Shown here piece by piece: positions 49,396 through 59,619 of a stretch of DNA of 64,000 nucleotides; position 1 is the stretch's first letter, and each line of letters opens with the position of its first letter. The notes below the pieces were generated by a model that searched no databases, was not told the origin of the DNA, and worked only from the letters and a program-made list of their open reading frames with translations. The stretch lies in NCBI RefSeq assembly GCF_958298935.1, contig NC_084921.1, positions 36,723,501-36,787,500 of the forward strand. Reading direction: 5' to 3'. Source of the DNA: Phragmites australis. Its lineage: Eukaryota; Streptophyta; Magnoliopsida; Poales; Poaceae. A program made the position numbers and the translations under genes.

Positions 49396-50500
49396 TGTAC
49401 CCATGTTCTTGATGGCTTGATGCTCATGTGAAACTGCTGCCTTGTGAGGATGTCTATTTTGTGGCACTCTGCCTGCTAGTCTCAGTCAGTATGAGTGATG
49501 TTCTTCTATGCTTTGTAAAATCTGGTACTAAATTGTGCTGAACTTATGAATAATGTTTGAAGTCATTTATTTGGAAATGTCAGCTAGCTTAGCTTGTCTG
49601 AGCAAAATCTGCAAGATTTCTGCAACGGTGCTATCTATTTTAGTAGATTTATGTGAGTTGAAAACTAATGTGTGTGAATTTGACGGTTCGTAAACTCCCT
49701 ATTCGGCGCAAACTATTTGGTGTGTGATTTTAAGTAGGAATACAAGATTTCCAAAGAAAAAGAGATGTCAAAATATTTGTGGACACTCCTGTCGTTCGTC
49801 CACGAGGAACATCTTCAGACTCAGCGACCTGTCCAAGCCTGTCGTCCTCGGACGGTCCGTTTGTCTTCAGTTCATCTCTCTTCTTCTCCTCTGCAATTTT
49901 TTATGCCGTTTGTCTCAACAGACTGTATGCATAGAATTGGCCTTCAACCCATAAGCGCGTTCAATCTTAGGGAAAGGTGCAGTGTTGCGAGGAAGCAGCA
50001 AAAATTTGTGTTGTTGGATGCATATCATACGGTCCGAACTCAGAAACTTCGACAAAATTCAGTCGATCGAGAAGGAGAACCTCCCAAGACGTTATTGATG
50101 ATCTTACTTACGTAAAGGAGTGTCATAAGTTTGCTTAGGTCTGATCACGAAATGTGCGATCAGAATCCAACTGCAATGCTAAACGGATGCTCGTAGGCCG
50201 TAGCGGGCAGGGCGGTCGCGGGAGGGCGCACTGCCTGTGCTGGCGAGCGTGTCAGCCGCAGGGCATCACGAGAGCGCGGTGTGCAGGCGACTAGGCGAGC
50301 GTGGTAGCGGGCGTGCACGACGGTACGTTGTTGCCCGGAGCGCAGGGAACCATCGCATTGATTTGGACAGAAGAGGATGAATTGGCAAAATCCACGGAAT
50401 CAACACAAAGTCCTTCGGATAAACATGCGAGATTCATCAAGTGTTACACGTGCTTGGTTGGACTCTTGGACCGTCCATATTTTCCTTATTTCATTTTTTT
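49396..50500. other. Intergenic DNA, no recognised gene
   Basis: Overlapping plus-strand ORFs at 49724-49954 and 49765-50115 have no domain I know. A small GC-rich patch lies at 50200-50350. Confidence 0.4.
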
Positions 50501-51118
50501 AGTCTGTTTGGTTATCTGCATATTTTCAGTCTGACTCGTATGAGTCATACAGGCTGAGTTGAGACAGACGGAGGAGATACAGTAGTATCTATTTGGTTAG
50601 CTGCATGTGCTCAGTCTGGCTGAGAAGAGATTATGTTTAATTGCCCGTATGAGTATATATTGCATTATAAAGGAACTCACTTTTTTACCAAATAAGGCTG
50701 AAAATATTTTTATAAATTAGTACATCACCGGATAAGAATATTAGTGAATTTTTTATGATTTTTGGAGAATTTTAATTAAATATTGACTTAGGCTTTTTGG
50801 ATCAACCTAATTAAAATGGGTTGTTAGTGAGCTCTAATTTACTCATAAAAATATTTAGAATTTTTAGACCACTCTTGTACCTAAATAAAATCGAGAGTTA
50901 AATAAAAAAATTTACGTGTACAGTGGATTTACACCGACCGAGCCAGGCCCAGCGCGTACACCCAATTCTGACGTACGCGTAGAGCCAAGCTGGGGCGATA
51001 CGTTTACACGAGCGAATACAGACGCCAGCATCGATTCGGGCAACCAAACAGCAGGCAACCGAGCGTTGCCTGCACGCACAGAGCCAGACGGCACGCGTGC
51101 AGGCAACCAAACACGCCC
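50501..51118 (+). mobile_element. PIF/Harbinger-like MITE, same family as the nested one at 20972
   Basis: The left end AGTCTGTTTGGTTATCTGCA and the reverse complement of the right end GGGCGTGTTTGGTTGCCTGC form imperfect inverted repeats. TTT lies on both sides, consistent with a three-base target duplication. 618 bp, containing the R block at 50712-50911 in the same orientation as in the 20972-21627 copy. Subterminal CAGTCTG/GTTTGGTTAGCTGCA units repeat near the left end and GCAGGCAACC units near the right. Confidence 0.65.
50712..50911 (+). repeat. Dispersed R block, copy 3
   Basis: ATAAATTAGTACATCACCGG at the start, then AATTTTAATTAAATATTGAC, GTTAGTGAGCTCTAATTT and AAATAAAATCGAGAGTTAAA. 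Shorter than the other copies by an internal deletion. Confidence 0.75.
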
Positions 51119-51283
51119 TTTCTGATTCCTCTCCATATTCTCATTTTTTTTATTCTCTCATCTTCAATAACTTTCATTTGAAAGAATTCGTGAAGAAAAA
51201 AGAGAGAGAATCCTATCCTGAAAAGAATAATCTTAAAACAGAGTCTAATCAAACACATGACGGAAATCAGTTGAAGATGGTCA
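51119..51283. mobile_element. MITE, family M2, partial copy
   Basis: GAAAGAATTCGTGAAGAAAA and AGAATCCTATCCTGAAAAGAATAATCTT (in two parts) resemble the interior of the MITE at 26390-26656. The right end GTTGAAGATGGTC is the expected inverse terminus. The left part is displaced or lost at the junction with the element ending at 51118. Confidence 0.45.
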
Positions 51284-51367
51284 TATGTTGAAAAAAAAAT
51301 CTAAGTCTTAATGCTGAACCTAAGCTAACGAAACAACAGGAGACACGGGAAAACGCATCTCCAAAAC

Positions 51368-52039
51368 CTAAGTCCCTTGAACCAACGATGCAACGGAGGG
51401 TGAGATCGTTGCACCCGTCGCCGCACCTTCCGCGCACTGACCGGAGAGCAGCAGCCGGCCAACCTCGTAGGACACGAACGCGTCGATGCAGGCGTACTGG
51501 ACCTGCTCCGGCGACAGGGTCCAAGCGTCCCACTTGCTCATCGTCACCCGCTTCGGCTTGTCGATGAGCGCGCCCATCACCTCCCGCGCCAGGGTCTTTA
51601 GCCCCGCCTCCCTGAGCTTCGGCCTGGAGAGCACATTCGCCGCGATGTACCTCAGGTCAACAGCGTTGGCGATCTCCAGGCCGTAGTCCTCGGACAGCCT
51701 CTTGACGTCGCCGTCGACCCCAACGCCGACGAAACGGTGATCCGGACAGGCGAGGAAGTCCCGCAGGGCGTCCGGGACGTAGTTGGCGTGGACGATCTGG
51801 AAAACAAGGCAGCGGCGGCCGATGCAGAGCTGCAGGACGGCCATCCGGTGTGTCCTGCGCCCGTCCGGCTGGAAGACGAAGCGCCACTCGGTGTCGAGGC
51901 CGACGATGTGGCCTTGCCGGGTCGCATGGCGGAACTCTTGAAGGAAGCTCTTGACGGTGCGGCCGGAGTTCGTGACGGTGGTCCGGATGGCGGTGCCGTC
52001 GTCCATGACGACGTCGGTGATGTACGTGCCCGGCGCCAT
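51368..52039 (-). CDS. Compact DEDDy 3'-5' exonuclease (WRN/RNase D-like)
   Basis: Predicted 223-residue protein made of one DnaQ-like 3'-5' exonuclease domain. Exo I is GLDTEW with Asp49 and Glu51; Exo II is VGVGVDGDVKRL with Asp111; Exo III is YACIDAFVSYEVG with Tyr182 and Asp186. All five metal-binding and catalytic residues of the DEDDy class are present, so two-metal removal of 3' nucleotides is expected. There is no helicase, HRDC or targeting sequence. Such short WRN-exonuclease-like proteins form a family in grasses; the substrate is not known from sequence. Single exon, GC-rich. ATG 52039 is the first in frame and gives MAPGTYITDVV, which aligns with the second copy at 61889-62491. 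The C-terminal tail (after 200) is low complexity and absent from the other copy. Confidence 0.88.
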   Translation of the reverse strand: MAPGTYITDVVMDDGTAIRTTVTNSGRTVKSFLQEFRHATRQGHIVGLDTEWRFVFQPDGRRTHRMAVLQLCIGRRCLVFQIVHANYVPDALRDFLACPDHRFVGVGVDGDVKRLSEDYGLEIANAVDLRYIAANVLSRPKLREAGLKTLAREVMGALIDKPKRVTMSKWDAWTLSPEQVQYACIDAFVSYEVGRLLLSGQCAEGAATGATISPSVASLVQGT

Positions 52040-52349
52040 CGTAGTAGGAGGATTTTCGCTCTATTTTCTCAGCAAAACGGTGGGATGGATCGGATTGAGA
52101 GCTGACAACTCTACGAGGGATCTTACGTGCGGTGCCTGCATACATGGACGGCTGGGGGATCCTGAATCCGAGCAGAGTTGGCTTCTCTGAACTCCAAGTC
52201 CGAGTAGAGTTCAGGACCTGCAGGGTTAACTCCCGTCTTTTTTATCGCGATCTGGACGGCGGCAGGCGATCCCTGAGGGCTGACGGCCGAACCGGTCTCG
52301 TGTTGCCCTGTTAGGTTTTAGCAAGCAACATGAATACCCAATCGGAAAG

Positions 52350-53525
52350 CTTTTTTTTTTGCAAATAAAGGGAGAGGTATATTAGTTACTTAAAGGTAAA
52401 GTATAATCTGAGCTACCAAGAGCTCGACACAGGCAAATATTTCCCGCCAAAAAACACTATAACGCAAATATTTCGCTAGCTGGCGAGCTCATGCGCCACA
52501 CTGTTCTGCTCTCTCCTTATATGACAAAAATGCATCTTCTTCATTGCCTCTAGTCGCTCTTGAATCATGAAGTTAGATATAGATCGTTGTATTTTTGGCT
52601 TGGAGCCTTGGACAGATAATGGACCATCATCAGGATTACTCTTGTTGGAGTCCACTCCGCTGCTAAGGAGAGCCCATCGTAGCAGGCCATGGCCCCGACC
52701 TCCTCCACACTGTTGGCGTCAAAGACGGCCCGCCAAGATGATAACAGTGTATTTCCTGTATGACCTATGATTATGATACCGGTGCCTCCTTCTCTAGACA
52801 ATTATGTGAAAGCGCTAACAAATGAAATTTTTATCCATCCCTCTTCTAGTGCCTACCAGGGATCCTTCGTTTGGTGTACATCATTTAGCTGAGTTGAAGA
52901 ACCACCACACATCACCATTTTGCCTTTACAGTCTACATGGCTCTTATGACTGATTGCGCAAAGGGACTCCCAAAAAACCTCTAGGAACTTAACAGAACCA
53001 ATGATAGAAATTCGCCTATTTGAGTGCACGATCTCATTCCGAACAAACCAGAGGCCATAGCAGTAGCAGGAGTCGAGCCCCTAGTCCTCGTCACACGAAC
53101 TGATCACCTTGAGGAGCCATTTAGGGCTAGTGTAGGCTAGCATATCCTCGGCAGGAATGTCCCAGATAGCCCGAACTGCCCCTCTTAGGTTGGCTGTGTG
53201 ATCACACCCCGTAATCATATGGTATTCGTTCTCCTCTTCTGTACCACATGTCACAAGTACTGATAGTCTTCAAATTCTCCGTTTCTTATTCGCTTTGGAA
53301 GCTAAGCCCCTATGGATCAGCTTCTAAACAAAAGATTTAACTTTTGGCGGTACCAGAAGCGTCCACAACTTCTTACAGATTGTGCACGACCCATCTGATC
53401 GGCTGCTAGACGCAATACCTCCTTTGTGAAGATCCCGCAGCTCAATACCGAGCCGATAGGCACTGCGAACAGAGAAGCAACCTGACCTTTCATAGTTCCA
53501 TGCCACGAAGTCATCACAAGTTCCA
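52350..53525 (-). mobile_element. 5'-truncated LINE: zf-RVT and RNase H part of ORF2
   Basis: On the minus strand, 53324-53520 translates to a reverse-transcriptase zinc-binding region (VAWNYERSGCFSVRSAYRLG, CTICKKLWTLLVPPKVKSF), followed by VTCGTEEENEYHMITGCDHT. Further on come RNase H blocks at 52565-52801 (GNTLLSSWRAVFDANSVEE, ACYDGLSLAAEW) and an end with RREQNSVAHELAS near 52480. A run of ten A (T at 52351-52360 on plus) closes the element, as expected for LINE retroposition. Stops and shifts are scattered, so it is dead. The remaining ORF2 and ORF1 are missing; the 5' break is near 53525. Confidence 0.75.
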
Positions 53526-55000
53526 CGCTGTCGCTGGCGCGGCGTGTCGCTGCCGTACGTGTTGCTCTGTATAGCCGCCGTGCGAGTTTGTCTGTGCTAG
53601 CGCCCTGCCGCCGATGTATCCCAGCGTATGTGTTTGGCCGTATGCCGACGTTGCTGACGTGTTCCGGCGTGCACGTGGTCGCTGTGCGCTTGTGTGGATG
53701 CTGGCTGCTGCCTTGTGTTGGTCCGGCCGTCGTGCGTATTTGTCCGGCTTCTCGCCGTCGACTCATGGCCATGCGGGCCTAGCCGGTTTCTAGCCGTCGT
53801 ATTGTTCCGCTCCGCCGCGTGTGCCGGCGTAGAGCTTGCCGTGATTTGAAGCCCGGTTATGTGCGTGCATGTTTGATGCGTCGCCGACCGACGTGCTTTG
53901 CCTGATGTCGTAGCCCGGCCGTGTGCGTGTGCGTGTTCGTTTCGCCGCCGACCGTTGACGTGTTCGTGGTTGTGTGCGCGTTGTTGCCAGCCTTGTCCTG
54001 TCGGGTGTGCGCGTTGTTATCTTGCCGGATGGATGAGTGGCTAGTTGTGTACTGCTGCCCTCCTTCTGTTGCTTAATGTGGGAGTTGGCCTGATATGTGA
54101 TGGTCGAGGTTCAGTCCCTTCTGTTGCCGAAAGCCGTTGCCCTCTTGGCTGCTTGATGGTTTCGGATGGTTTGGTCTGTTGAGAAGGAGCTGCATGCCAC
54201 CTTGTCTGTTACTGGTGATCTCGGGTGATGATCTCTATTGCCGGAATCATTGGTTCCAATGATAAGCTTCCTGTCGCCGGTGTGGTGTAGTCGTGGCTGA
54301 ACCGATCTGCCTATGCATTGTCTCTATGGCGCTGGTTTGCTGTTATTTGTACAGGCTGTTGATCTTGGTTCCCGACTGCATCCTGTTGATGCCAAGCTTC
54401 GATCTTATATTGGTTCGTGTTGCCAATTGAGGCCTCATTATTTGGGTGCTGCTCCTGTCATGAGATTGGCCGTGATAGTCTTGCTGTTGGGGACATGGGC
54501 AATATTCATGGGCTGCACTGGTTACTGTTGGCTGTCTCTGTTACTGGCATTGGATGAGTGCTGGTTATATTGGCAGTTGCCTGTTGTTGGCTATGATGAT
54601 ATTGGCTCTCTTATGTTGAGCTGATAATAGCTGTGATGATACTTTCCCCTCTGATGGGCTGATGACGGATATATATGTTGCCTGTTGCTTTGGGATCTAG
54701 TCGATGGTGTTATACTGTGACCAGCCTTTCGTCATTCTAACCCATTTTATTATCATTGCTATATTTTATGTTTTGTTTCTTATTTACAGCTATGCAGGAC
54801 TCAGTAGATCTCAATACCACGACCATCACAACAATTTAATCAGAGGATGTAATTAAACGGAGGACTTTGCGAAGCTCCGGGAATCAGAAGACACAGTCAT
54901 CAGTTTAGTCAGATGTGTGTGTCATGTGGCGTATGTGTTGTAACTGAAAACTTTACTTTATGAGTTCATATAAATGAATAAAGGATCAGTGTTTCCTTTA
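53526..55000 (+). other. GT-skewed unit of unknown nature with a transcript-like end
   Basis: From the LINE break to about 54750 the plus strand is strongly G/T-rich (TTGCTGTTGG, TGTTGTTGGC, GTGTGCGCGTTGTT words). A T-rich tract ending in ACAG (54780-54789) then precedes a short A-rich block and AATGAATAAAGG (54973-54984), which resembles a polyadenylation region. The longest ORF (54313-54624, 103 codons) is Leu/Cys/Trp-rich with no family match. It could be a non-coding transcript, a processed copy or an unknown retroelement part. Confidence 0.35.
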
Positions 55001-55553
55001 CAATGTTTATTTCTCTTTACTTTGTATACTGCGGGGTATATTGGCATGTCAGCGCTATTTATTACTTTAAGTGAAACACCGTCGAGGTCTTGTTTCTCTT
55101 GGGCGAAACTAGTAGAAGAATGATAAAGGGTGAGGATGGTGATCGGATTTAGGGAAGATGACGAATCTTGGTGGAAGCCACACTAAACTCTGAGAAAACA
55201 AGTGGACGAGCTTGTCTTGGGAAGTCAAGCACTAAGCCAAAGGCTAGAGAGGCTGCCGCAGTTGGTCAATGGGCACAGGGGCGTATTGTTTGAGTGGTAT
55301 CCTGATTGTTTGAAAAAACCCAATCTGTGGGAGATTGAAGCAGCAGCATCTAGGATGACAGAAATAGCTCGGCGATGAGAGTGGCTAACGGTGGTCACAC
55401 GGTGATGAACAAGATCAAAAAATGGTCGTCACCCTATTCTGGAGAACGAGATCAGAATGTGGTGGTCCTCGAAGAAAAAAGACCATAATATGGTACAGTA
55501 ACATCTCGCATAGTTAGAGCAGAGGCAGATAGATCTTACTATACATGCAGATG

Positions 55554-56565
55554 ACAAGCAAGGACTTAGGAATGTACCTGAAACTACAAATACTCAGATA
55601 ATATTGTTTGTAACTCTTATGACTCTTTAAGTAAACATTATGTTGCTGTTGTATATAAGCAATATAATCCGCATGTCCGAGGAGCTGAGTTGTTATGCAT
55701 TCAGTTGTTTATACAGGAAGCACACCGTGCACACGCTCGATCGTCAGCAAATAGAATCTAGATAGATCATATATAACAGTTTCAGGTACATTGTACATCA
55801 CTACAGCACTGTATTATCGGCCTCACAGAAGAGGCATTGCTATTCTTTACTGTGAAATCCGTAGTTGATGATGTCATGAGAACTGCAGATGTCGCCACTT
55901 ACCTAGTTTGACAGTAGGAGCAGGTGCACTTGATTGAAGGACATGCAAGCACAAAGTGCTGACAAAAATTGAATGCATTGGACCATAGATCTTCTCACAG
56001 TGCGCCCATCTAAATGATAGAATGCATCTCAAAATGTTGAGCCTTTCACACATTCATCATTACAAGCAAGGAATTAGGAATGAACTTAAAAATTCTACTG
56101 CTCAGATAATATTTTGTAACTCTTATGACTCTTATCAAACAGAGTATCTGTGCTATTGTAGAGACGAAGTATAATCAGCATACCTGAAGAGCTGAGTTGC
56201 TACTCATTCAGCTGCTTAGACAGGGAACAGTTCACCATACACACGCTTGTTCATCAGCAAATAAAGTCTAGATGCATCATATAAAAAAAAATTACAGGTA
56301 TATTGTACATCACCACTACCTTGTACTATCAACCTAACAGAAGAGGCACTTTAATTCATCACTGGAAAATTCGTAGTTGAAGATTTCATGAGAACTGTAC
56401 AATGCAAACCACTTACCAAGTTGGGCAGTAGGAGCAGGTGTATTTGATCGTAGGACAAGCTGACAAAAATAGAATACATTGAACCATATATCCACACAGC
56501 ACACGCACATCTGAATGATACAATGCATCTCGAAATATTGTGCCTTCCACGCATTCATCATGCAT
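55554..56565. repeat. 508-bp tandem duplication, two units
   Basis: Unit A is 55554-56061 and unit B 56062 to about 56565, both starting ACAAGCAAGGAxTTAGGAAT. They stay aligned along their full length: CTCAGATAATATT, GAGCTGAGTTG, CACACGCT, CAGCAAATA, TTGTACATCACTACxxC-type, AGAAGAGGCA, TAGTTGA, AGTAGGAGCAGGTG and CACxCATTCATCAT. Many substitutions show it is not recent. Neither unit has a credible long ORF (107 codons on minus in unit B only). It lies 0.73 kb beyond the 3' end of the F-box/DUF295 gene. Confidence 0.85.
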
Positions 56566-57298
56566 GCCAGATAAAGAATAACTAATTCAATCCATGCTAC
56601 GTAGAATTGACATATGAAAGGAGTGCTTGGTTCAGTAGAAGCTGGTGTTGAAACCAAAATGATTTACTGCTATCCGGTTGTGCAAACATGAAGCAATCAA
56701 GCAATCGATCATCTCTTAGCATGACCAAGTGCAGCAGCTTAAATCTATTTATTGTTGCAGATGCCTGTTAAACAGGACCGGTGCTGATATCGAACTGCAA
56801 CTGTTTATTTACAATGTAACAATCAAGAGAAGTTTGAATCAACATTGGTCGAATGGAGATATGGCATTGAATTATGTGATCATAAACCATGGTGCCATGC
56901 CCAACGATGAAAAATATAAAAAAATTGCAGGTGCTAACATTAGTGGTTACTGGGTTGCATTTGGTAAATCCACCATGCTTAATTTAATCATCAAGGATAT
57001 TGCTTCAACTTGGTAGAATGGAGATGGACTTACCAATCACAAAAGACTGAACTAGAACTTAAAATACAATCAAAATCTGTCTCTATTGCAATCAACAAAT
57101 GCAATGCCTTTTCTGTACTGATTCATGCAAACATAACTGCATCCAATTTGATGAATATAACAATTATATTCAGGGGGCAGAAAGCACAGATTTATTTCTT
57201 TCCTGAAAACTTAATAGTCTACATAATTTATCATAACTGCAGAGAGTGCAATGTACCAGCGGTTAAACACTAGCTGAAGCCCCAAAGCATGTACTGAT
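56566..57298. other. 3' flank of the F-box/DUF295 gene
   Basis: AT-rich DNA with small ORFs on plus (56729-57016, 57010-57273) that show no family features. It probably contains the 3' UTR of the minus-strand gene, and possibly 3'-UTR introns. Confidence 0.4.
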
Positions 57299-58501
57299 TC
57301 AATGGAGAAGCCAGACCGGAGGAGAGCACTCTGAAGTGAATTCATGCGGAAAGCGCCGAGCTTCACCCCTAATCAGTCTAATCTTGCGCATTGCCATTGC
57401 GTACACTCCCATGTCAGAGCTGGAGAACTTACCCCCACTACTCAACACCAAGGATATGTCGAAGCTAGTATCGTCCAAGTAATAGATAACACCCTCTTGC
57501 AATCCGGTGAACTGAGATACCTCAAAGGCCATCGAGCAGCCTCGACCGAGGAAGAGCGCCCGGCCGTGCAGGTCCCGGAGCTCCACCCAGGAAGCTTTGG
57601 TGCCTTGAACATGGGGCAAAATCTCAAGCACCATCTCGAAGATCCTGAACACCCACGTGCACCGCCCCACGCCGCGTCCGACGGAGTACTCACGCAGCAC
57701 CATCAGCAGCTTCCCCCGGGATTCCACCAGGTAGCGGCTCACAGAGAAACCGGACTGATTGTGGTTGTAATCCACGCGCTTCTCGAACCTGTACCGGACA
57801 CAGGTCATCTCCAGCGGGGCGTTCTGGTCGGAGCTGGCCGCGTACACCAGGAGATCTTCGGTGTTGGTGAGGACATGGAAGCCTTGCTTCACCTCGCTCT
57901 TGCGATAGATGATGTCCTCGATCACGCCGGTTTGATGACGGTACGCGAGCCAGTGCGCGTCCATCCCCGGCCGCCAGAACGCGATGTTGCAGGCGCTGGA
58001 GATGTGGGCCGCGGCGAGGCAGTCCGCCGAGGTGGGCGCGGCCGAGAACGTGACCATGCGGAGGAGCATGGGGTGCTCGCAGGGGCTGGTGCCGCGGATC
58101 TTGAAGGGGTGTACGACTCTAATCCTGTTGGGGAGAGGAACCCTCGCGCCGGAGAGGAGGTTGACGGCCGCGTACCCTCCCCACGCGTCGGCGGCCGCGG
58201 CGACCCAGCCACCGTTGTGGGACCCGCAGAAGCGCGTGCCGCGGACGCTCCCCGGGAGGTAGAGGCGGCGGGTGGCGCCGGATTGGGGGGTGAAGAAGGA
58301 GGTCGCGTCGGGGGACGGGAGGAGGAGCCAGGGGAGCTGGCGCGGCGGGGCGAGGCCCCGCGCGGCGGAGCGCCACGCGGGGCAGACGGCGGCGAAGCAG
58401 ACGCGGTCGGCGAGGCAGGGGAGATGGAGGAGCACGACGCCGAGCAGCTCGGGTGGGAGGCCGTCGGACCACTCGCGGCGGGCTCTGCGACTACGGGCCA
58501 T
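57299..58501 (-). CDS. F-box/DUF295 (KIB-type) protein
   Basis: Predicted 400-residue F-box protein. The F-box is at about residues 11-50 (EWSDGLPPELLGVVLLHLP, VCFAAVCPAWRSAARG) and would bind SKP1-like adaptors. The DUF295 beta-propeller follows to about residue 375, with PWLLLPSPDATSFFTP, GSHNGGWVAAA, PFKIRGTSPCEHP, SRYLVESRGKLLMVLREY, VELRDLHGRALFLGRGCSMA and GVIYYLDDTSF. The last block and the order are typical of grass DUF295 families; Arabidopsis KIB proteins of this type target GSK3-like BIN2. That target is not implied here, since these families are large and diverse. Single exon, strongly GC-rich at the 5' half, falling toward the 3' end. Length is normal and no break is seen. A 419-codon plus-strand ORF across it is an antisense shadow. 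Confidence 0.9.
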   Translation of the reverse strand: MARSRRARREWSDGLPPELLGVVLLHLPCLADRVCFAAVCPAWRSAARGLAPPRQLPWLLLPSPDATSFFTPQSGATRRLYLPGSVRGTRFCGSHNGGWVAAAADAWGGYAAVNLLSGARVPLPNRIRVVHPFKIRGTSPCEHPMLLRMVTFSAAPTSADCLAAAHISSACNIAFWRPGMDAHWLAYRHQTGVIEDIIYRKSEVKQGFHVLTNTEDLLVYAASSDQNAPLEMTCVRYRFEKRVDYNHNQSGFSVSRYLVESRGKLLMVLREYSVGRGVGRCTWVFRIFEMVLEILPHVQGTKASWVELRDLHGRALFLGRGCSMAFEVSQFTGLQEGVIYYLDDTSFDISLVLSSGGKFSSSDMGVYAMAMRKIRLIRGEARRFPHEFTSECSPPVWLLH

Positions 58502-58853
58502 GAGAACTGGAGAATCGAGAGGGATTTGGGCGAGACCGAGAGAGTCACTTTGGTTTGGTCCTCAACCAAGGACCAGTGGAACCCAAGAAAATACATGGGT
58601 TAGAAATAGGGATGCTATACTTTAGGCATTTGAAAATTCAATATTTTTAGTGACGGATCTTGATGCGATTTTAATGGTGGATAGATCGTCTCTATCCTCT
58701 GATTGCTCTTCTGTTCGCTCACGACATTGTTCGATTCTCTCATTGCTTGCCCCCACCCCGCTCATTGCTCGTCCCCACCCCGCCCTCCTCCACTGTCTTT
58801 GATTGCTCTACTATCTCCGGACTTGCATCTGTCGCACTAACAAGTCCATATGT

Positions 58854-58963
58854 GCCACCCTGACTCCGTCCACCTACCACCTATGGCGTCGTGCGCCACC
58901 TCGCCAGCGCCACCCTGACTCCGTCCACCTACCACCTATGGCGTCGTGCGCCACCTCGCCACA
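58854..58963. repeat. Two-copy 55-bp tandem repeat
   Basis: GCCACCCTGACTCCGTCCAC starts at 58854 and again at 58909; the two 55-bp units are identical up to the last few bases. Confidence 0.9.
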
Positions 58964-59392
58964 CCGTTAAACTGCAGGTCTGCAGCCCACTGTTTATCTA
59001 AATGTTGCCTTAAACCTCTCTTTTAACTCGGTAGACCTCCAACACCTTAAAACCCCAAAATCCCTAACCTTAAATCCGCTGGGGGTTGTTCTTCGTCGTC
59101 AGAAATATTGTGTAATTTCAAACGTATGAAGATTAGTAACGTGTTCGATATAAGGTGGGGATGGATCATAATTTTCCTCAAACCAAACTATGTACGGGCG
59201 CTGAGCCTGAGGATATACATACTATCTTGGCGCCCTTTTCCCTTTGGATGGATCCACCTAGCTGTCGATGCCCATGGTAGCATTTCACTCTCAATTTCTC
59301 TCGCTTTTGTATGCTCGGTTCTTATGTTTGGAGTCCACCTTAATACTAACTCGGTTTCCCCTACTTTCTTGTACCTCGCGTACATGGGATCA

Positions 59393-59462
59393 ATTACCAG
59401 CATATTTCATTTGTGTATCTGATTAGTATTACCAGCATATTTCATTTGTGTATCTGATTAGT
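59393..59462. repeat. Perfect two-copy 35-bp tandem repeat
   Basis: ATTACCAGCATATTTCATTT continuing to GTGTATCTGATTAGT occurs at 59393-59427 and 59428-59462 without a mismatch, pointing to a recent event. Confidence 0.9.
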
Positions 59463-59619
59463 ATCTGACAAACATGCTCTTCCAAGGAACATCTACGTAA
59501 TTCATTAGCGACCGGTACTCTGTTGGGCCTCACATGACCTCATTGGCCTGTCCTCTTTCTAGCATCTGAACGACCAAAGTCCAACCATCAAGTTCAGTCC
59601 AGTTGGGGTTTGCGAAATA

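Larger units (their letters stand above)
58502..59600. other. 5' flank of the F-box/DUF295 gene with short duplications
   Basis: No TATA box is obvious. Two small perfect or near-perfect tandem repeats lie here (58854-58963 and 59393-59462). An ORF of 104 codons at 59108-59422 has hydrophobic stretches but no family match. Confidence 0.4.

Noticed and set aside
57344..58603. 419-codon plus-strand ORF across the F-box/DUF295 gene
   Set aside because: It is exactly antisense to an intact gene with clear domains; long antisense frames are expected in GC-rich grass coding sequence.
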